Source of the DNA: Crossaster papposus
Lineage: Eukaryota > Echinodermata > Asteroidea > Velatida > Solasteridae
Direction of reading: 5' to 3'
Assembly (NCBI GenBank): GCA_037893245.1
Contig: JBAIAA010000693.1
Span: 930,001-994,000 of the forward strand
DNA: 64,000 bases
In this document: piece after piece, positions 24,917-38,500 of the stretch
How positions within the stretch are numbered: position 1 is the first letter of the stretch
How the letters are laid out: each line of letters starts with the position of its first letter
Translations under genes and position numbers: made by a program
Notes under the pieces: model-generated
What the model saw: only the letters and a program-made list of their open reading frames with translations
The model's database searches: none
Told to the model about the DNA's origin: nothing

Positions 24917-27593
24917 AGTGAAGTCATAACATACTGCAAATTTGCGCCCGCACCCCTCTTTTGCTTTCTCGGACCCCTTCTTGTTCTTGCCAACAGTGAA
25001 GTCATAACATACTGCAAGTTTGCGCCCGCACCTCTCTTTTGCTATCTCGCACCCCTTTTTTTCCGAGTGCCAACAGTGAAGTGTTATAACATACTGCAAG
25101 TTTGCGCCCGCACCGCTCTTTTGCTTTCTCGCACCCCTTTTTTTACGAGTGCCAACAGTGAAGTGTTATAACATACTGCAAATTTGCGCCCGCACCCCTC
25201 TTTTGCTTTCTCGCACCCCTTTTTGCCCTTGCCAACAGTGAAGTCATAACATACTGCACATTTGCGCCCACACCCCTCTTTTGCTGTCTCGCACCCCTTT
25301 TTGCTCTTGCCAACAGTGAAGTCATAACATACTGCAAATTTGCGCCCGCGCCCCTCTGTTGCTTTCTGGCACCCCTTTTGCTGTTGTCAACAGTGAAGTC
25401 ATAACATACTGCAAATTTGCGCCCGCACCCCTCTTTTGCTTTTTCGGACCCCTTCTTGTTCTTGCCAACAGTGAAGTCATAACATACTGCAAGTTTGCGC
25501 CCGCACCGCTCTTTTGCTATCTCGCACCCCTTTTTTCCCGAGTGCCAACAGTGAAGTGTTATAACATACTGCAAGTTTGCGCCCGCACCCCTCTTTTGCT
25601 TTCTCGCACCCCTTTTTGCCCTTGCCAACAGTGAAGTCATAACATACTGGACATGTGCGCCCACACCCCTCTTTTGCTGTCTCGCACCTTTTTTTGCTCT
25701 TGCCAACAGTTAAGTCATAACATACTGCAAATTTAAGCCCGCTCCCCTCTTTTGCTTTCTCGCATCCCATTTTGCTGTCGCCAACAGTGAAGTCATAATA
25801 TACTGCAAATTTGCGCCCGCACCCCTCATTTGCTTTTTCGCACCCCCTTTTGCTCTTGCCAACAGTAAAGTCACAACATGCTGCAAATTTGCGCCCGCAC
25901 ACCTCTTTTGCTTTCTCGCACCCCTTTTTGCTGTTGTCAACAGTGAAGTCATAACATACTGCACGTTTGCGCCCGCACCCCTCTTTTGCTTTTCCGCACC
26001 CCTTTTTGTTCTTGCCAACAGTGAAGTCATAACATACTGCAAATTTGCGCCCGCGCCCCTCTTTTGCTTTCTCGCACCCCTTTTTGCTGTTGTCAACAGT
26101 GAAGTCATAACATACTGCAAATTTGCGCCCGCACCCCTCTTTTGCTTTCTCGCACCCCTTTTTGCCCTTGCCAACAGTGAAGTCATAACATACTGCACAT
26201 TTGCGCCCACACCCCTCTTTTGCTGTCTCGCACCCCTTTTTGCTCTTGCCAACAGTGAAGTCATAACATACTGCAAATTTGCGCCCGCACCCCTCTTTTG
26301 CTTTATCGCACCCCTTTTTGCTCTTGCCAACAGTGAAGTCATAACATACTGCAAATTTGCGCCCGCGCCCCTCTTTTGCTTTCTGGCACCCCTTTTGCTG
26401 TTGTCAACAGTGAAGTCATAACATACTGCAAGTTTGCGCCCGCACCGCTCTTTTGCTATCTCGCACCCCTTTTTTCCCGAGTGCCAACAGTGAAGTGTTA
26501 TAACATACTGCAAGTTTGCGCTCGCACCGCTCTTTTGCTTTCTCTCACCCCTTTTTTTACGAGTGCCAACAGTGAAGTGTTATAACATACTGCAAGTTTG
26601 CGCCCGCACCCCTCTTTTGCTTTCTCGCACCCCTTTTTGCTCTTGCCAACAGTTAAGTCATAACATACTGCAAATTTAAGCCCGCTCCCCTCTTTTGCTT
26701 TCTCGCATCCCATTTTGCTGTCGCCAACAGTGAAGTCATAATATACTGCCAATTTGCGCCCGCACCCCTCATTTGCTTTTTCGCACCCCCTTTTGCTCTT
26801 GCCAACAGTAAAGTCACAACATGCTGCAAATTTGCGCCCGCACACCTCTTTTGCTTTCTCGCACCCCTTTTTGCTGTTGTCAACAGTGAAGTCATAACAT
26901 ACTGCACGTTTGCGCCCGCACCCCTCTTTTGCTTTTCCGCACCCCTTTTTGTTCTTGCCAACAGTGAAGTCATAACATACTGCAAATTTGCGCCCGCACC
27001 CCTCTTTTGCTTTCTCGCACCCCTTTTTGCCCTTGCCAACAGTGAAGTCATAACATACTGCACATTTGCGCCCACACCCCTCTTTTGCTGTCTCGCACCC
27101 CTTTTTGCCCTTGCCAACAGTGAAGTCATAACATACTGCAAATTTGCGCCCGCACCCCTCTTTTGCTTTATCGCACCCCTTTTTGCTCTTGCCAACAGTG
27201 AAGTCATAACATACTGCAAATTTGCGCCCGCGCCCCTCTTTTGCTTTCTGGCACCCCTTTTGCTGTTGTCAACAGTGAAGTCATAACATACTGCAAATTT
27301 GCGCCCGCACCCCTCTTTTGCTTTCTCGGACCCCTTCTTGTTCTTGCCAACAGTGAAGTCATAACATACTGCAAGTTTGCGCCCGCACCGCTCTTTTGCT
27401 ATCTCGCACCCCTTTTTTCCCGAGTGCCAACAGTGAAGTGTTATAACATACTGCAAGTTTGCGCTCGCACCGCTCTTTTGCTTTCTCTCACCCCTTTTTT
27501 TACGAGTGCCAACAGTGAAGTGTTATAACATACTGCAAGTTTGCGCCCGCACCCCTCTTTTGCTTTCTCGCACCCCTTTTTGCCCTTGCCAAC
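24917..27593 (+). repeat. Tandem HOR of 2.7-2.8 kb, copy 1
   Basis: Matches 27594-30426. The offset is 2,677 bp at the left, 2,755 bp in the middle and 2,833 bp at the right, changing by exactly 78 bp each time. Copy 1 therefore lacks one monomer near 25340 (TTTATCGC type) and one near 26640 (GGACATGTG type). 2,755 equals 35 monomers plus 25 bp, explained by seven marker monomers (+4 each) and three 77-bp monomers (-1 each, CACCCCTTTTGCTG). Inside it a shorter unit of about 1,021 bp (13 monomers plus 7) is visible. Confidence 0.8.
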
Positions 27594-30426
27594 AGTGAAG
27601 TCATAACATACTGCAAATTTGCGCCCGCACCCCTCTTTTGCTTTCTCGGACCCCTTCTTGTTCTTGCCAACAGTGAAGTCATAACATACTGCAAGTTTGC
27701 GCCCGCACCTCTCTTTTGCTATCTCGCACCCCTTTTTTTCCGAGTGCCAACAGTGAAGTGTTATAACATACTGCAAGTTTGCGCCCGCACCGCTCTTTTG
27801 CTTTCTCGCACCCCTTTTTTTACGAGTGCCAACAGTGAAGTGTTATAACATACTGCAAATTTGCGCCCGCACCCCTCTTTTGCTTTCTCGCACCCCTTTT
27901 TGCCCTTGCCAACAGTGAAGTCATAACATACTGCACATTTGCGCCCACACCCCTCTTTTGCTGTCTCGCACCCCTTTTTGCTCTTGCCAACAGTGAAGTC
28001 ATAACATACTGCAAATTTGCGCCCGCACCCCTCTTTTGCTTTATCGCACCCCTTTTTGCTCTTGCCAACAGTGAAGTCATAACATACTGCAAATTTGCGC
28101 CCGCGCCCCTCTGTTGCTTTCTGGCACCCCTTTTGCTGTTGTCAACAGTGAAGTCATAACATACTGCAAATTTGCGCCCGCACCCCTCTTTTGCTTTTTC
28201 GGACCCCTTCTTGTTCTTGCCAACAGTGAAGTCATAACATACTGCAAGTTTGCGCCCGCACCGCTCTTTTGCTATCTCGCACCCCTTTTTTCCCGAGTGC
28301 CAACAGTGAAGTGTTATAACATACTGCAAGTTTGCGCCCGCACCCCTCTTTTGCTTTCTCGCACCCCTTTTTGCCCTTGCCAACAGTGAAGTCATAACAT
28401 ACTGGACATGTGCGCCCACACCCCTCTTTTGCTGTCTCGCACCTTTTTTTGCTCTTGCCAACAGTTAAGTCATAACATACTGCAAATTTAAGCCCGCTCC
28501 CCTCTTTTGCTTTCTCGCATCCCATTTTGCTGTCGCCAACAGTGAAGTCATAATATACTGCAAATTTGCGCCCGCACCCCTCATTTGCTTTTTCGCACCC
28601 CCTTTTGCTCTTGCCAACAGTAAAGTCACAACATGCTGCAAATTTGCGCCCGCACACCTCTTTTGCTTTCTCGCACCCCTTTTTGCTGTTGTCAACAGTG
28701 AAGTCATAACATACTGCACGTTTGCGCCCGCACCCCTCTTTTGCTTTTCCGCACCCCTTTTTGTTCTTGCCAACAGTGAAGTCATAACATACTGCAAATT
28801 TGCGCCCGCGCCCCTCTTTTGCTTTCTCGCACCCCTTTTTGCTGTTGTCAACAGTGAAGTCATAACATACTGCAAATTTGCGCCCGCACCCCTCTTTTGC
28901 TTTCTCGCACCCCTTTTTGCCCTTGCCAACAGTGAAGTCATAACATACTGCACATTTGCGCCCACACCCCTCTTTTGCTGTCTCGCACCCCTTTTTGCTC
29001 TTGCCAACAGTGAAGTCATAACATACTGCAAATTTGCGCCCGCACCCCTCTTTTGCTTTATCGCACCCCTTTTTGCTCTTGCCAACAGTGAAGTCATAAC
29101 ATACTGCAAATTTGCGCCCGCGCCCCTCTTTTGCTTTCTGGCACCCCTTTTGCTGTTGTCAACAGTGAAGTCATAACATACTGCAAGTTTGCGTCCGCAC
29201 CGCTCTTTTGCTATCTCGCACCCCTTTTTTCCCGAGTGCCAACAGTGAAGTGTTATAACATACTGCAAGTTAGCGCTCGCACCGCTCTTTTGCTTTCTCT
29301 CACCCCTTTTTTTACGAGTGCCAACAGTGAAGTGTTATAACATACTGCAAGTTTGCGCCCGCACCCCTCTTTTGCTTTCTCGCACCCCTTTTTGCCCTTG
29401 CCAACAGTGAAGTCATAACATACTGGACATGTGCGCCCACACCCCTCTTTTGCTGTCTCGCACCTTTTTTTGCTCTTGCCAACAGTTAAGTCATAACATA
29501 CTGCAAATTTAAGCCCGCTCCCCTCTTTTGCTTTCTCGCATCCCATTTTGCTGTCGCCAACAGTGAAGTCATAATATACTGCCAATTTGCGCCCGCACCC
29601 CTCATTTGCTTTTTCGCACCCCCTTTTGCTCTTGCCAACAGTAAAGTCACAACATGCTGCAAATTTGCGCCCGCACACCTCTTTTGCTTTCTCGCACCCC
29701 TTTTTGCTGTTGTCAACAGTGAAGTCATAACATACTGCACGTTTGCGCCCGCACCCCTCTTTTGCTTTTCCGCACCCCTTTTTGTTCTTGCCAACAGTGA
29801 AGTCATAACATACTGCAAATTTGCGCCCGCACCCCTCTTTTGCTTTCTCGCACCCCTTTTTGCCCTTGCCAACAGTGAAGTCATAACATACTGCACATTT
29901 GCGCCCACACCCCTCTTTTGCTGTCTCGCACCCCTTTTTGCCCTTGCCAACAGTGAAGTCATAACATACTGCAAATTTGCGCCCGCACCCCTCTTTTGCT
30001 TTATCGCACCCCTTTTTGCTCTTGCCAACAGTGAAGTCATAACATACTGCAAATTTGCGCCCGCGCCCCTCTTTTGCTTTCTGGCACCCCTTTTGCTGTT
30101 GTCAACAGTGAAGTCATAACATACTGCAAATTTGCGCCCGCACCCCTCTTTTGCTTTCTCGGACCCCTTCTTGTTCTTGCCAACAGTGAAGTCATAACAT
30201 ACTGCAAGTTTGCGCCCGCACCGCTCTTTTGCTATCTCGCACCCCTTTTTTCCCGAGTGCCAACAGTGAAGTGTTATAACATACTGCAAGTTTGCGCTCG
30301 CACCGCTCTTTTGCTTTCTCTCACCCCTTTTTTTACGAGTGCCAACAGTGAAGTGTTATAACATACTGCAAGTTTGCGCCCGCACCCCTCTTTTGCTTTC
30401 TCGCACCCCTTTTTGCCCTTGCCAAC
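27594..30426 (+). repeat. Tandem HOR of 2.7-2.8 kb, copy 2
   Basis: Second copy of the preceding unit, complete for both monomers missing in copy 1. It contains the nested 1,021-bp unit. Equivalent points at 28232, 29253 and 30274 are spaced 1,021 bp apart, fitting 13 monomers with two +4 markers and one -1 monomer. The 1,021-bp register continues past the end of this copy to about 31.3 kb. Confidence 0.8.
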
Positions 30427-33150
30427 AGTGAAGTCATAACATACTGGACATGTGCGCCCACACCCCTCTTTTGCTGTCTCGCACCTTTTTTTGCTCTTGC
30501 CAACAGTTAAGTCATAACATACTGCAAATTTAAGCCCGCTCCCCTCTTTTGCTTTCTCGCATCCCATTTTGCTGTCGCCAACAGTGAAGTCATAATATAC
30601 TGCAAATTTGCGCCCGCACCCCTCATTTGCTTTTTCGCACCCCCTTTTGCTCTTGCCAACAGTAAAGTCACAACATGCTGCAAATTTGCGCCCGCACACC
30701 TCTTTTGCTTTCTCGCACCCCTTTTTGCTGTTGTCAACAGTGAAGTCATAACATACTGCACGTTTGCGCCCGCACCCCTCTTTTGCTTTTCCGCACCCCT
30801 TTTTGTTCTTGCCAACAGTGAAGTCATAACATACTGCAAATTTGCGCCCGCACCCCTCTTTTGCTTTCTCGCACCCCTTTTTGCCCTTGCCAACAGTGAA
30901 GTCATAACATACTGCACATTTGCGCCCACACCCCTCTTTTGCTGTCTCGCACCCCTTTTTGCTCTTGCCAACAGTGAAGTCATAACATACTGCAAATTTG
31001 CGCCCGCACCCCTCTTTTGCTTTATCGCACCCCTTTTTGCTCTTGCCAACAGTGAAGTCATAACATACTGCAAATTTGAGCCCGCGCCCCTCTTTTGCTT
31101 TCTGGCACCCCTTTTGCTGTTGTCAACAGTGAAGTCATAACATACTGCAAATTTGCGCCCGCACCCCTCTTTTGCTTTCTCGGACCCCTTCTTGTTCTTG
31201 CCAACAGTGAAGTCATAACATACTGCAAGTTTGCGCCCGCACCGCTCTTTTGCTATCTCGCACCCCTTTTTTCCCGAGTGCCAACAGTGAAGTGTTATAA
31301 CATACTGCAAGTTTGCGCCCGCACCCCTCTTTGGCTTTCTTGCACCCCTTTTTGCTGTTGCCAACAGTGAAGTCATAACATACTGCAAATTTGCGCCCGC
31401 ACACCTCTTTTGCTTTCTCGCACCCCTTTTTGCTCTTGCCATCAGTAAAGTCATAACATACCGCAAATTTGCGCCCGCTCCCCTCTTTTGCTTTCTCGCG
31501 TCCCTTTTTGCTGTCGCCAACAGTGAAGTCATAATATACTGCAAATTTGCGCGCGTACCCCTCATTTGCTCTTTCACACCCCCTTTTGCTCTTGCCAACA
31601 GTAAAGTCACAACATGCTGCAAATTTGCGCCCGCACCCCTCTTTTGCTTTCTCGCACCCCTTTTTGCTGTTGCCAACAGTGACGTCATAACATACAGCAC
31701 GTTTGCGACCGCACCCCTCTTTTGCTTTTCCGCACCCCTTTTTGTTTTTGCCAACAGTGAAGTCATAACATACTGCAAATTTGCGCTCGTACCCCTCATT
31801 TGCTCTTTCACACCCCTTTTTGCTGTTGTCAACAGTGAAGTCATAACATACTGCAAATTTGCGCCCGCACCCCTCTTTTGCTTTCTCGGACCCCTTTTTG
31901 TTCTTGCCAACAGTGAAGTCATAACATACTGCAAGTTTGCGCCCGCACCGCTCTTTTGCTATCTCGCACCCCTTTTTTTCCGAGTGCCAACAGTGAAGTG
32001 TTATAACATACTGCAAGTTTGCGCCCGCACCGCTCTTTTGCTTTCTCGCACCCCTTTTTTTACGAGTGCCAACAGTGAAGTGTTATAACATACTGCAAGT
32101 TTGCGCCCGCACCCCTCTTTTGCTTTCTCGCACCCCTTTTTGCCCTTGCCAACAGTGAAGTCATAACATACTGGACATGTGCGCCCACACCCCTCTTTTG
32201 CTGTCTCGCACCTTTTTTTGCTCTTGCCAACAGTTAAGTCATAACATACTGCAAATTTAAGCCCGCTCCCCTCTTTTGCTTTCTCGCATCCCATTTTGCT
32301 GTCGCCAACAGTGAAGTCATAATATACTGCAAATTTGCGCCCGCACCCCTCATTTGCTTTTTCGCACCCTCTTTTGCTCTTGCCAACAGTAAAGTCACAA
32401 CATGCTGCAAATTTGCGCCCGCACACCTCTTTTGCTTTCTCGCACCCCTTTTTGCTGTTGTCAACAGTGAAGTCATAACATACTGCACGTTTGCGCCCGC
32501 ACCCCTCTTTTGCTTTTCCGCACCCCTTTTTGTTCTTGCCAACAGTGAAGTCATAACATACTGCAAATTTGCGCCCGCGCCCCTCTTTTGCTTTCTCGCA
32601 CCCCTTTTTGCTGTTGTCAACAGTGAAGTCATAACATACTGCAAATTTGCGCCCGCACCCCTCTTTTGCTTTCTCGCACCCCTTTTTGCCCTTGCCAACA
32701 GTGAAGTCATAACATACTGCACATTTGCGCCCACACCCCTCTTTTGCTGTCTCGCACCCCTTTTTGCTCTTGCCAACAGTGAAGTCATAACATACTGCAA
32801 ATTTGCGCCCGCACCCCTCTTTTGCTTTATCGCACCCCTTTTTGCTCTTGCCAACAGTGAAGTCATAACATACTGCAAATTTGCGCCCGCGCCCCTCTTT
32901 TGCTTTCTGGCACCCCTTTTTGCTGTTGTCAACAGTGAAGTCATAACATACTGCAAATTTCCGCCCGCACCCCTCTTTTGCTTTCTCGGACCCCTTCTTG
33001 TTCTTGCCAACAGTGAAGTCATAACATACTGCAAGTTTGCGCCCGCACCGCTCTTTTGCTATCTCGCACCCCTTTGTTTCCGAGTGCCAACAGTGAAGTG
33101 TTATAACATACTGCAAGTTTGCGCCCGCACCGCTCTTTTGCTTTCTCGCA
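30427..33150 (+). repeat. Continuation of the 1,021-bp unit and right flanking block
   Basis: To about 31.3 kb the sequence matches that 1,021 bp upstream. From about 30.8 to 32.09 kb it also matches the left flanking block at 23.8-25.17 kb. From 32.1 to 33.1 kb it returns to the TTTACGAG, GGACATGTG, AAATTTAAGCCC monomer order seen at 28.4 and 29.4 kb. The last TTTCCGAG-class marker (here TTTGTTTCCGAG) is near 33079. Confidence 0.7.
31680..31687. other. TGACGTCA palindrome in a variant monomer (CRE-like)
   Basis: Copy of the 24763 site, 6,917 bp away and inside the duplicated flanking block. It lacks the 2-bp insertion that precedes the 24763 copy. Confidence 0.6.
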
Positions 33151-35534
33151 CCCCTTTTTCTCCGAGTGCCAACAGTGAAGTGTTATAACATACTGCAAAT
33201 TTGCGCTCGCACCACTCTTTTGCTTTCTCGCACCCCTTTTTGCTCTTGCCAACAGTGAAGTCAAAAAATAATGCAAGTTTGCGCCCGCACCCCTCTTTTG
33301 CTTTCTCGCACCCCTTTTTGCTCTTACCAACAGTGAAGTCATAACATACTGCAAGTTTGCGCCCGCACCGCTCTTTTGCTTTTTTCGCACCCCTTGTTCT
33401 CCGAGTGCCAACAGTGAAGTGTTATAACATACTGCAAGTTTGCGCCCGCACCCCTCTTTTGCTTTCTCGCACCCCTTTTTGCCCTTGCCAACAGTGAAGT
33501 CATAACATACTGCACATTTGCGCCCACACCCCTCTTTTGCTGTCTTGCACCCCTTTTTGCTCTTGCCAACAGTGAAGTCATAACATACTGCAAATTTGCG
33601 CCCGGACCGCTCTTTTGCTCTCCCACACCCCTTTTTCTCCGAGTGCCAACAGTGAAGTGTTATAACGTTCTGCAAATTTGCGCTCGCACCACTCTTTTGC
33701 TTTCTCACCCCTTTTTGCTCTTGCCAACAGTGAAGTCACAACATACTGCAAATTTGCGCCCGCACCCCTCTTTTTGCTTTCTCGCACCCCTTTTTGCTCT
33801 TGCCAACAGTGAAGTCACAACATACTGCAAATTTGCGCCCGCACCCCTCTTTTTGCTTTATCGCACCCCTTTTTGCTCTTGCCAACAGTGAAGTCATAAC
33901 ATACTGCAAATTTGCGCCCGCGCCCCTCTTTTGCTTTCTCGCACCCCTTTTTGCTGTTGTAAATAGTGAAGTCATAACATACTGCAAATTTGCGCGCGCA
34001 TCCCTCTTTTGCTTTCTCGCACTCCTTTTTGTTCTTGCCAACAGTGAAGTCATAACATACTGCAAGTTTGCACCCGCACCGCTCTTTTGCTTTCTCGCAC
34101 CCCTTTTTCTCCGAGTGCCAACAGTGAAGTCATAACATACTGCAAATTTGCGCCCGCACCCCTCTTTTGCTTTCTCGCATCCCTTTTTGCTGTCGCCAAC
34201 AGTGAAGTCATAATATACTGCAAATTTGCGCTCGCACCCCTCATTTGCTTTTTCGCACCCCTTTTTGTTCTTGCCAACAGTGAAGTCATAATATACTGCA
34301 AATTTGCGCTCGCACCACTCATTTGCTTTTTCGCACCCCTTTTTGTTCTTGCCAACAGTGAAGTCATAACATACTGCAAGTTTGCGCCCGGACCGCTCTT
34401 TTGCTCTCCCACACCCCTTTTTCTCCGAGTGCCAACAGTGAAGTGTTATAACGTACTGCAAATTTGCGCTCGCACCACTCTTTTGCTTTCTCACCCCTTT
34501 TTGCTCTTGCCAACAGTGAAGTCACAACATACTGCAAATTTGCGCCCGCACCCCTCTTTTTGCTTTCTCGCACCCCTTTTTGTTCTTGCCAACAGTGAAG
34601 TCATAACATACTGCAAGTTTGCGCCCGCACCGCTCTTTTGCTTTCTCGCACCCCTTTTTCTCCGAGTGCCAACAGTGAAGTGTTATAACATACTGCAAAT
34701 TTGCGCTCGCACCACTCTTTTGCTTTCTCGCACCCCTTTTTGCTCTTGCCAACAGTGAAGTCAAAACATAATGCAAGTTTGCGCCCGCACCCCTCTTTTG
34801 CTTTCTCGCACCCCTTTTTGCTCTTGCCAACAGTGAAGTCATAACATACTGCAAATTTGCGCCCGCACCCCTCTTTTGCTTTCTTGCACCCCTTTTTGCT
34901 GTTGCCAACAGTGAAGTCATAACATACTGCAAATTTGCGCCCGCTCCCCTCTTTTGCTTTCTGGCATCCCTTTTTGCTGTCCCCAACAGTGAAGTCATAA
35001 TATACTGCAAATTTGCGCCCGCACCCCTCTTTTGCTTTATCGCACCTCTTTTTGCCCTTGCCAACAGTGAAGTCATAACATACTGCACATTTGCGCCCGC
35101 ACCCCTCTTTTGCTTTCTCGCACCCCTTTTTGCTGTTGTCAACAGTGAAGTCATAACATACTGCAAATTTGCGCCCGCACCGCTCTTTTGCTTTCTCGCA
35201 CCCCTTTTTGCCCTTGCCAACAGTGAAGTCATAACATACTGCACATTTGCACCCACACCCCTCTTTTGCTGTCTTGCACCCCTTTTTGCTCTTGCCAACA
35301 GTGAAGTCATAACATACTGCAAGTTTGCGCCCGCACCGCTCTTTTGCTTTCTCGCACCCCTTTTTCTCCGAGTGCCAACAGTGAAGTGTTATAACATACT
35401 GCAAATTTGCGCTCGCACCACTCTTTTGCTTTCTCGCACCCCTTTTTGCTCTTGCCAACAGTGAAGTCAAAAAATAATGCAAGTTTGCGCCCGCACCCCT
35501 CTTTTGCTTTCTCGCACCCCTTTTTGCTCTTGCC
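33151..35534 (+). repeat. Subfamily transition zone
   Basis: From about 33160 the marker monomer reads TTTTTCTCCGAG, and new variants appear: GCGCTCGCACCACTC, GCGCCCGGACCGCTC, AGTCAAAAAATAATGC and GTTATAACGTTCTGC. Several monomers carry small odd indels, such as CTTTCTCACCCC (3 bp lost) near 33710 and CCTCTTTTTGC (1 bp gained) near 33770. An offset of 786 bp links 33578-33787 to 34364-34573. A 788-bp offset (10 monomers plus two +4 markers) links about 34.8-35.6 kb to 35.6-36.3 kb. Less regular than its neighbours. Confidence 0.65.
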
Positions 35535-38500
35535 AACAGTGAAGTCATAACATACTGCAAGTTTGCGCCCGCACCGCTCTTTTGCTTTCTCGCACCCCTT
35601 GTTCTCCGAGTGCCAACAGTGAAGTGTTATAACATACTGCAAGTTTGCGCCCGCACCCCTCTTTTGCTTTCTCGCACCCCTTTTTGCCCTTGCCAACAGT
35701 GAAGTCATAACATACTGCACATTTCCGCCCACACCCCTCTTTTGCTGTCTTGCACCCCTTTTTGCTCTTGCCAACAGTGAAGTCATAACATACTGCAAAT
35801 TTGCGCTCGCACCACTCTTTTGCTTTCTCGCACCCCTTTTTGCTGTCGCCAACAGTGAAGTCATAATATACTGCAAATTTGCGCTCGCACCCCTCATTTG
35901 CTTTCTCGCACCCCTTTTTGCTGTCGCCAACAGTGAAGTCATAACATACTGCAAATTTGCGCCCGCACCGCTCTTTTGCTTTCTCGCACCCCTTTTTGCC
36001 CTTGCCAACAGTGAAGTCATAACATACTGCACATTTGCACCCACACCCCTCTTTTGCTGTCTTGCACCCCTTTTTGCTCTTGCCAACAGTGAAGTCATAA
36101 CATACTGCAAGTTTGCGCCCGCACCGCTCTTTTGCTTTCTCGCACCCCTTTTTCTCCGAGTGCCAACAGTGAAGTGTTATAACATACTGCAAATTTGCGC
36201 TCGCACCACTCTTTTGCTTTCTCGCACCCCTTTTTGCTCTTGCCAACAGTGAAGTCAAAAAATAATGCAAGTTTGCGCCCGCACCCCTCTTTTGCTTTCT
36301 CGCACCCCTTTTTGCTCTGGCCAACAGTGAAGTCATAACATACTGCAAGTTTGCGCCCGCACCGCTCTTTTGCTTTCTCGCACACCTTGTTCTCCGAGTG
36401 CCAACAGTGAAGTGTTATAACATACTGCAAGTTTGCGCCCGCACCCCTCTTTTGCTTTCTCGCACCCCTTTTTGCCCTTGCCAACAGTGAAGTCATAACA
36501 TACTGCACATTTCCGCCCACACCCCTCTTTTGCTGTCTTGCACCCCTTTTTGCTCTTGCCAACAGTGAAGTCATAACATACTGCAAATTTGCGCTCGCAC
36601 CACTCTTTTGCTTTCTCGCACCCCTTTTTGCTGTCGCCAACAGTGAAGTCATAATATACTGCAAATTTGCGCTCGCACCCCTCATTTGCTTTTTCGCACC
36701 CCCTTTTTCTCTTGCCAACAGTAAAGTCACAACATGCTGTAAATTTGCGCCCGCACCCCTCTTTTGCTTTCTCGCACCCCCTTTTGCTGTTGTCAACAGT
36801 GAAGTCATAACATACTGCAAGTTTGCACCCGCACCGCTCTTTTGCTTTCTCGCACCCCTTTTTGTCCGAGATCCAACAGTGAAGTCATAACATACTGCAA
36901 ATTTGCGCCCGAGCCCTACTTTTGCTTTCTCGCACCCCTTTTTGCTCTTGCCAACAGTGAAGTCAAAACATAAAGCAAGTTTGCGCCCGCACCCCTCTTT
37001 TGCTTTCTCGCACCCCTTTTTGTTCTTGCCAACAGTAAAGTCACAACATGCTGCAAATTTGCGCCCGCATCCCTCTTTTGCTTTCTCGCACCCCTTTTTG
37101 CTGTTGCCAACAGTGAAGTCATAACATACTGCAAATTTGCGCCCGCACACCTCTTTTGCTTTCTCGCACCCCTTTTTGCTGTTGTCAACAGTGAAGTCAT
37201 AACATTCTGCACGTTTGCGCCCGCACCCCTCTTTTGCTTTTCCGCACCCCTTTTTGTTCTTGCCAACAGTGAAGTCATAACATACTGCAAGTTTGCACCC
37301 TGACCGCTCTTTAGCTTTCTCACACCCCTTTTTCTCCGAGTGCCAACAGTGAAGTGTTATAACATACTGCAAGTTTGCGCCCGCACCCCTCTTTTGCTTT
37401 CTCGCACCCCTTTTTGCCCTTGCCAACAGTGAAGTCATAACATACTGCACATTTGCGCCCACACCCCTCTTTTGCTGTCTCGCACCCCTTTTTGCTCTTG
37501 CCAACAGTGAAGTCATAACATACTGCAAATTTGCGCCCGCACCCCTCTTTTGCTTTCTTGCACCCCTTTTTGCTGTTACCAACAGTAAAGTCATAACATA
37601 CTGCAAATTTGCGCCCGCTCCCCTCTTTTGCTTTCTCGCATCCCATTTTGCTGTCGCCAACAGTGAAGTCATAATATACTGCAAATTTGCGCTCGCACCC
37701 CTCATTTGCTTTTTCGCACCCCCTTTTGCTCTTGCCAACAGTAAAGTCACAACATACTGCAAATTTGCGCCCGCACCCCTCTTTTTCTTTCTCGCACCCC
37801 TTTTTGCTGTTGCCAACAGTGAAGTTATAACATATTGCAAGTTTGCGCCCGGACCGCTCTTTTGCTTTCTCACACCCCTTTTTCTCCGAGTGCCAACAGT
37901 GAAGTGTTATAACATACTGGAAATTTGCGCTCGCACCACTCTTTTGCTTTCTCGCACCCCTTTTTGTTCTTGCCAACAGTAAAGTCATAACATACTGCAA
38001 ATTTGCGCACGCACCCCTTTTTTGCTTTCTCGCACGCCTTTTGGCTCTTGCCAACAGTGAAGTCATAACATACTGCACGTTTGCGCCCGCACGCCTCTTT
38101 TGCTTTTCCGCACCCCTTTTTGTTCTGGCCAACAGTGAAGTCATAACATACTGCAAGTTTGCGCCCGGACCGCTCTTTTTTGCTTTCTCACACCCCTTTT
38201 TCTCCGAGTGCCAACAGTGAAGTGTTATAACATACTGCAAATTTGCGCTCGCACCACTCTTTTGCTTTCTCGCACCCCTTTTTGCTCTTGCCAACAGTGA
38301 AGTCAAAACATAAAGCAACTTTGCGCCCGCACTCCTCTTTTGCTTTCTCGCATCCCTTTTTGCTCTTGCCAACAGTGAAGTCATAACATACTGCACATTT
38401 GCGCCCGCACCCTTCTTTTGCTTTCTCGCACCCCTTTTTGCTCTTGCCAACAATAAAGTCATAACATACTGCAAATTTGCGCCCGCACCCCTCTTTTGCT

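Noticed and set aside
33151-35534. Unique sequence separating two arrays
   Set aside because: The zone is still made of recognisable monomers; only the subfamily changes.
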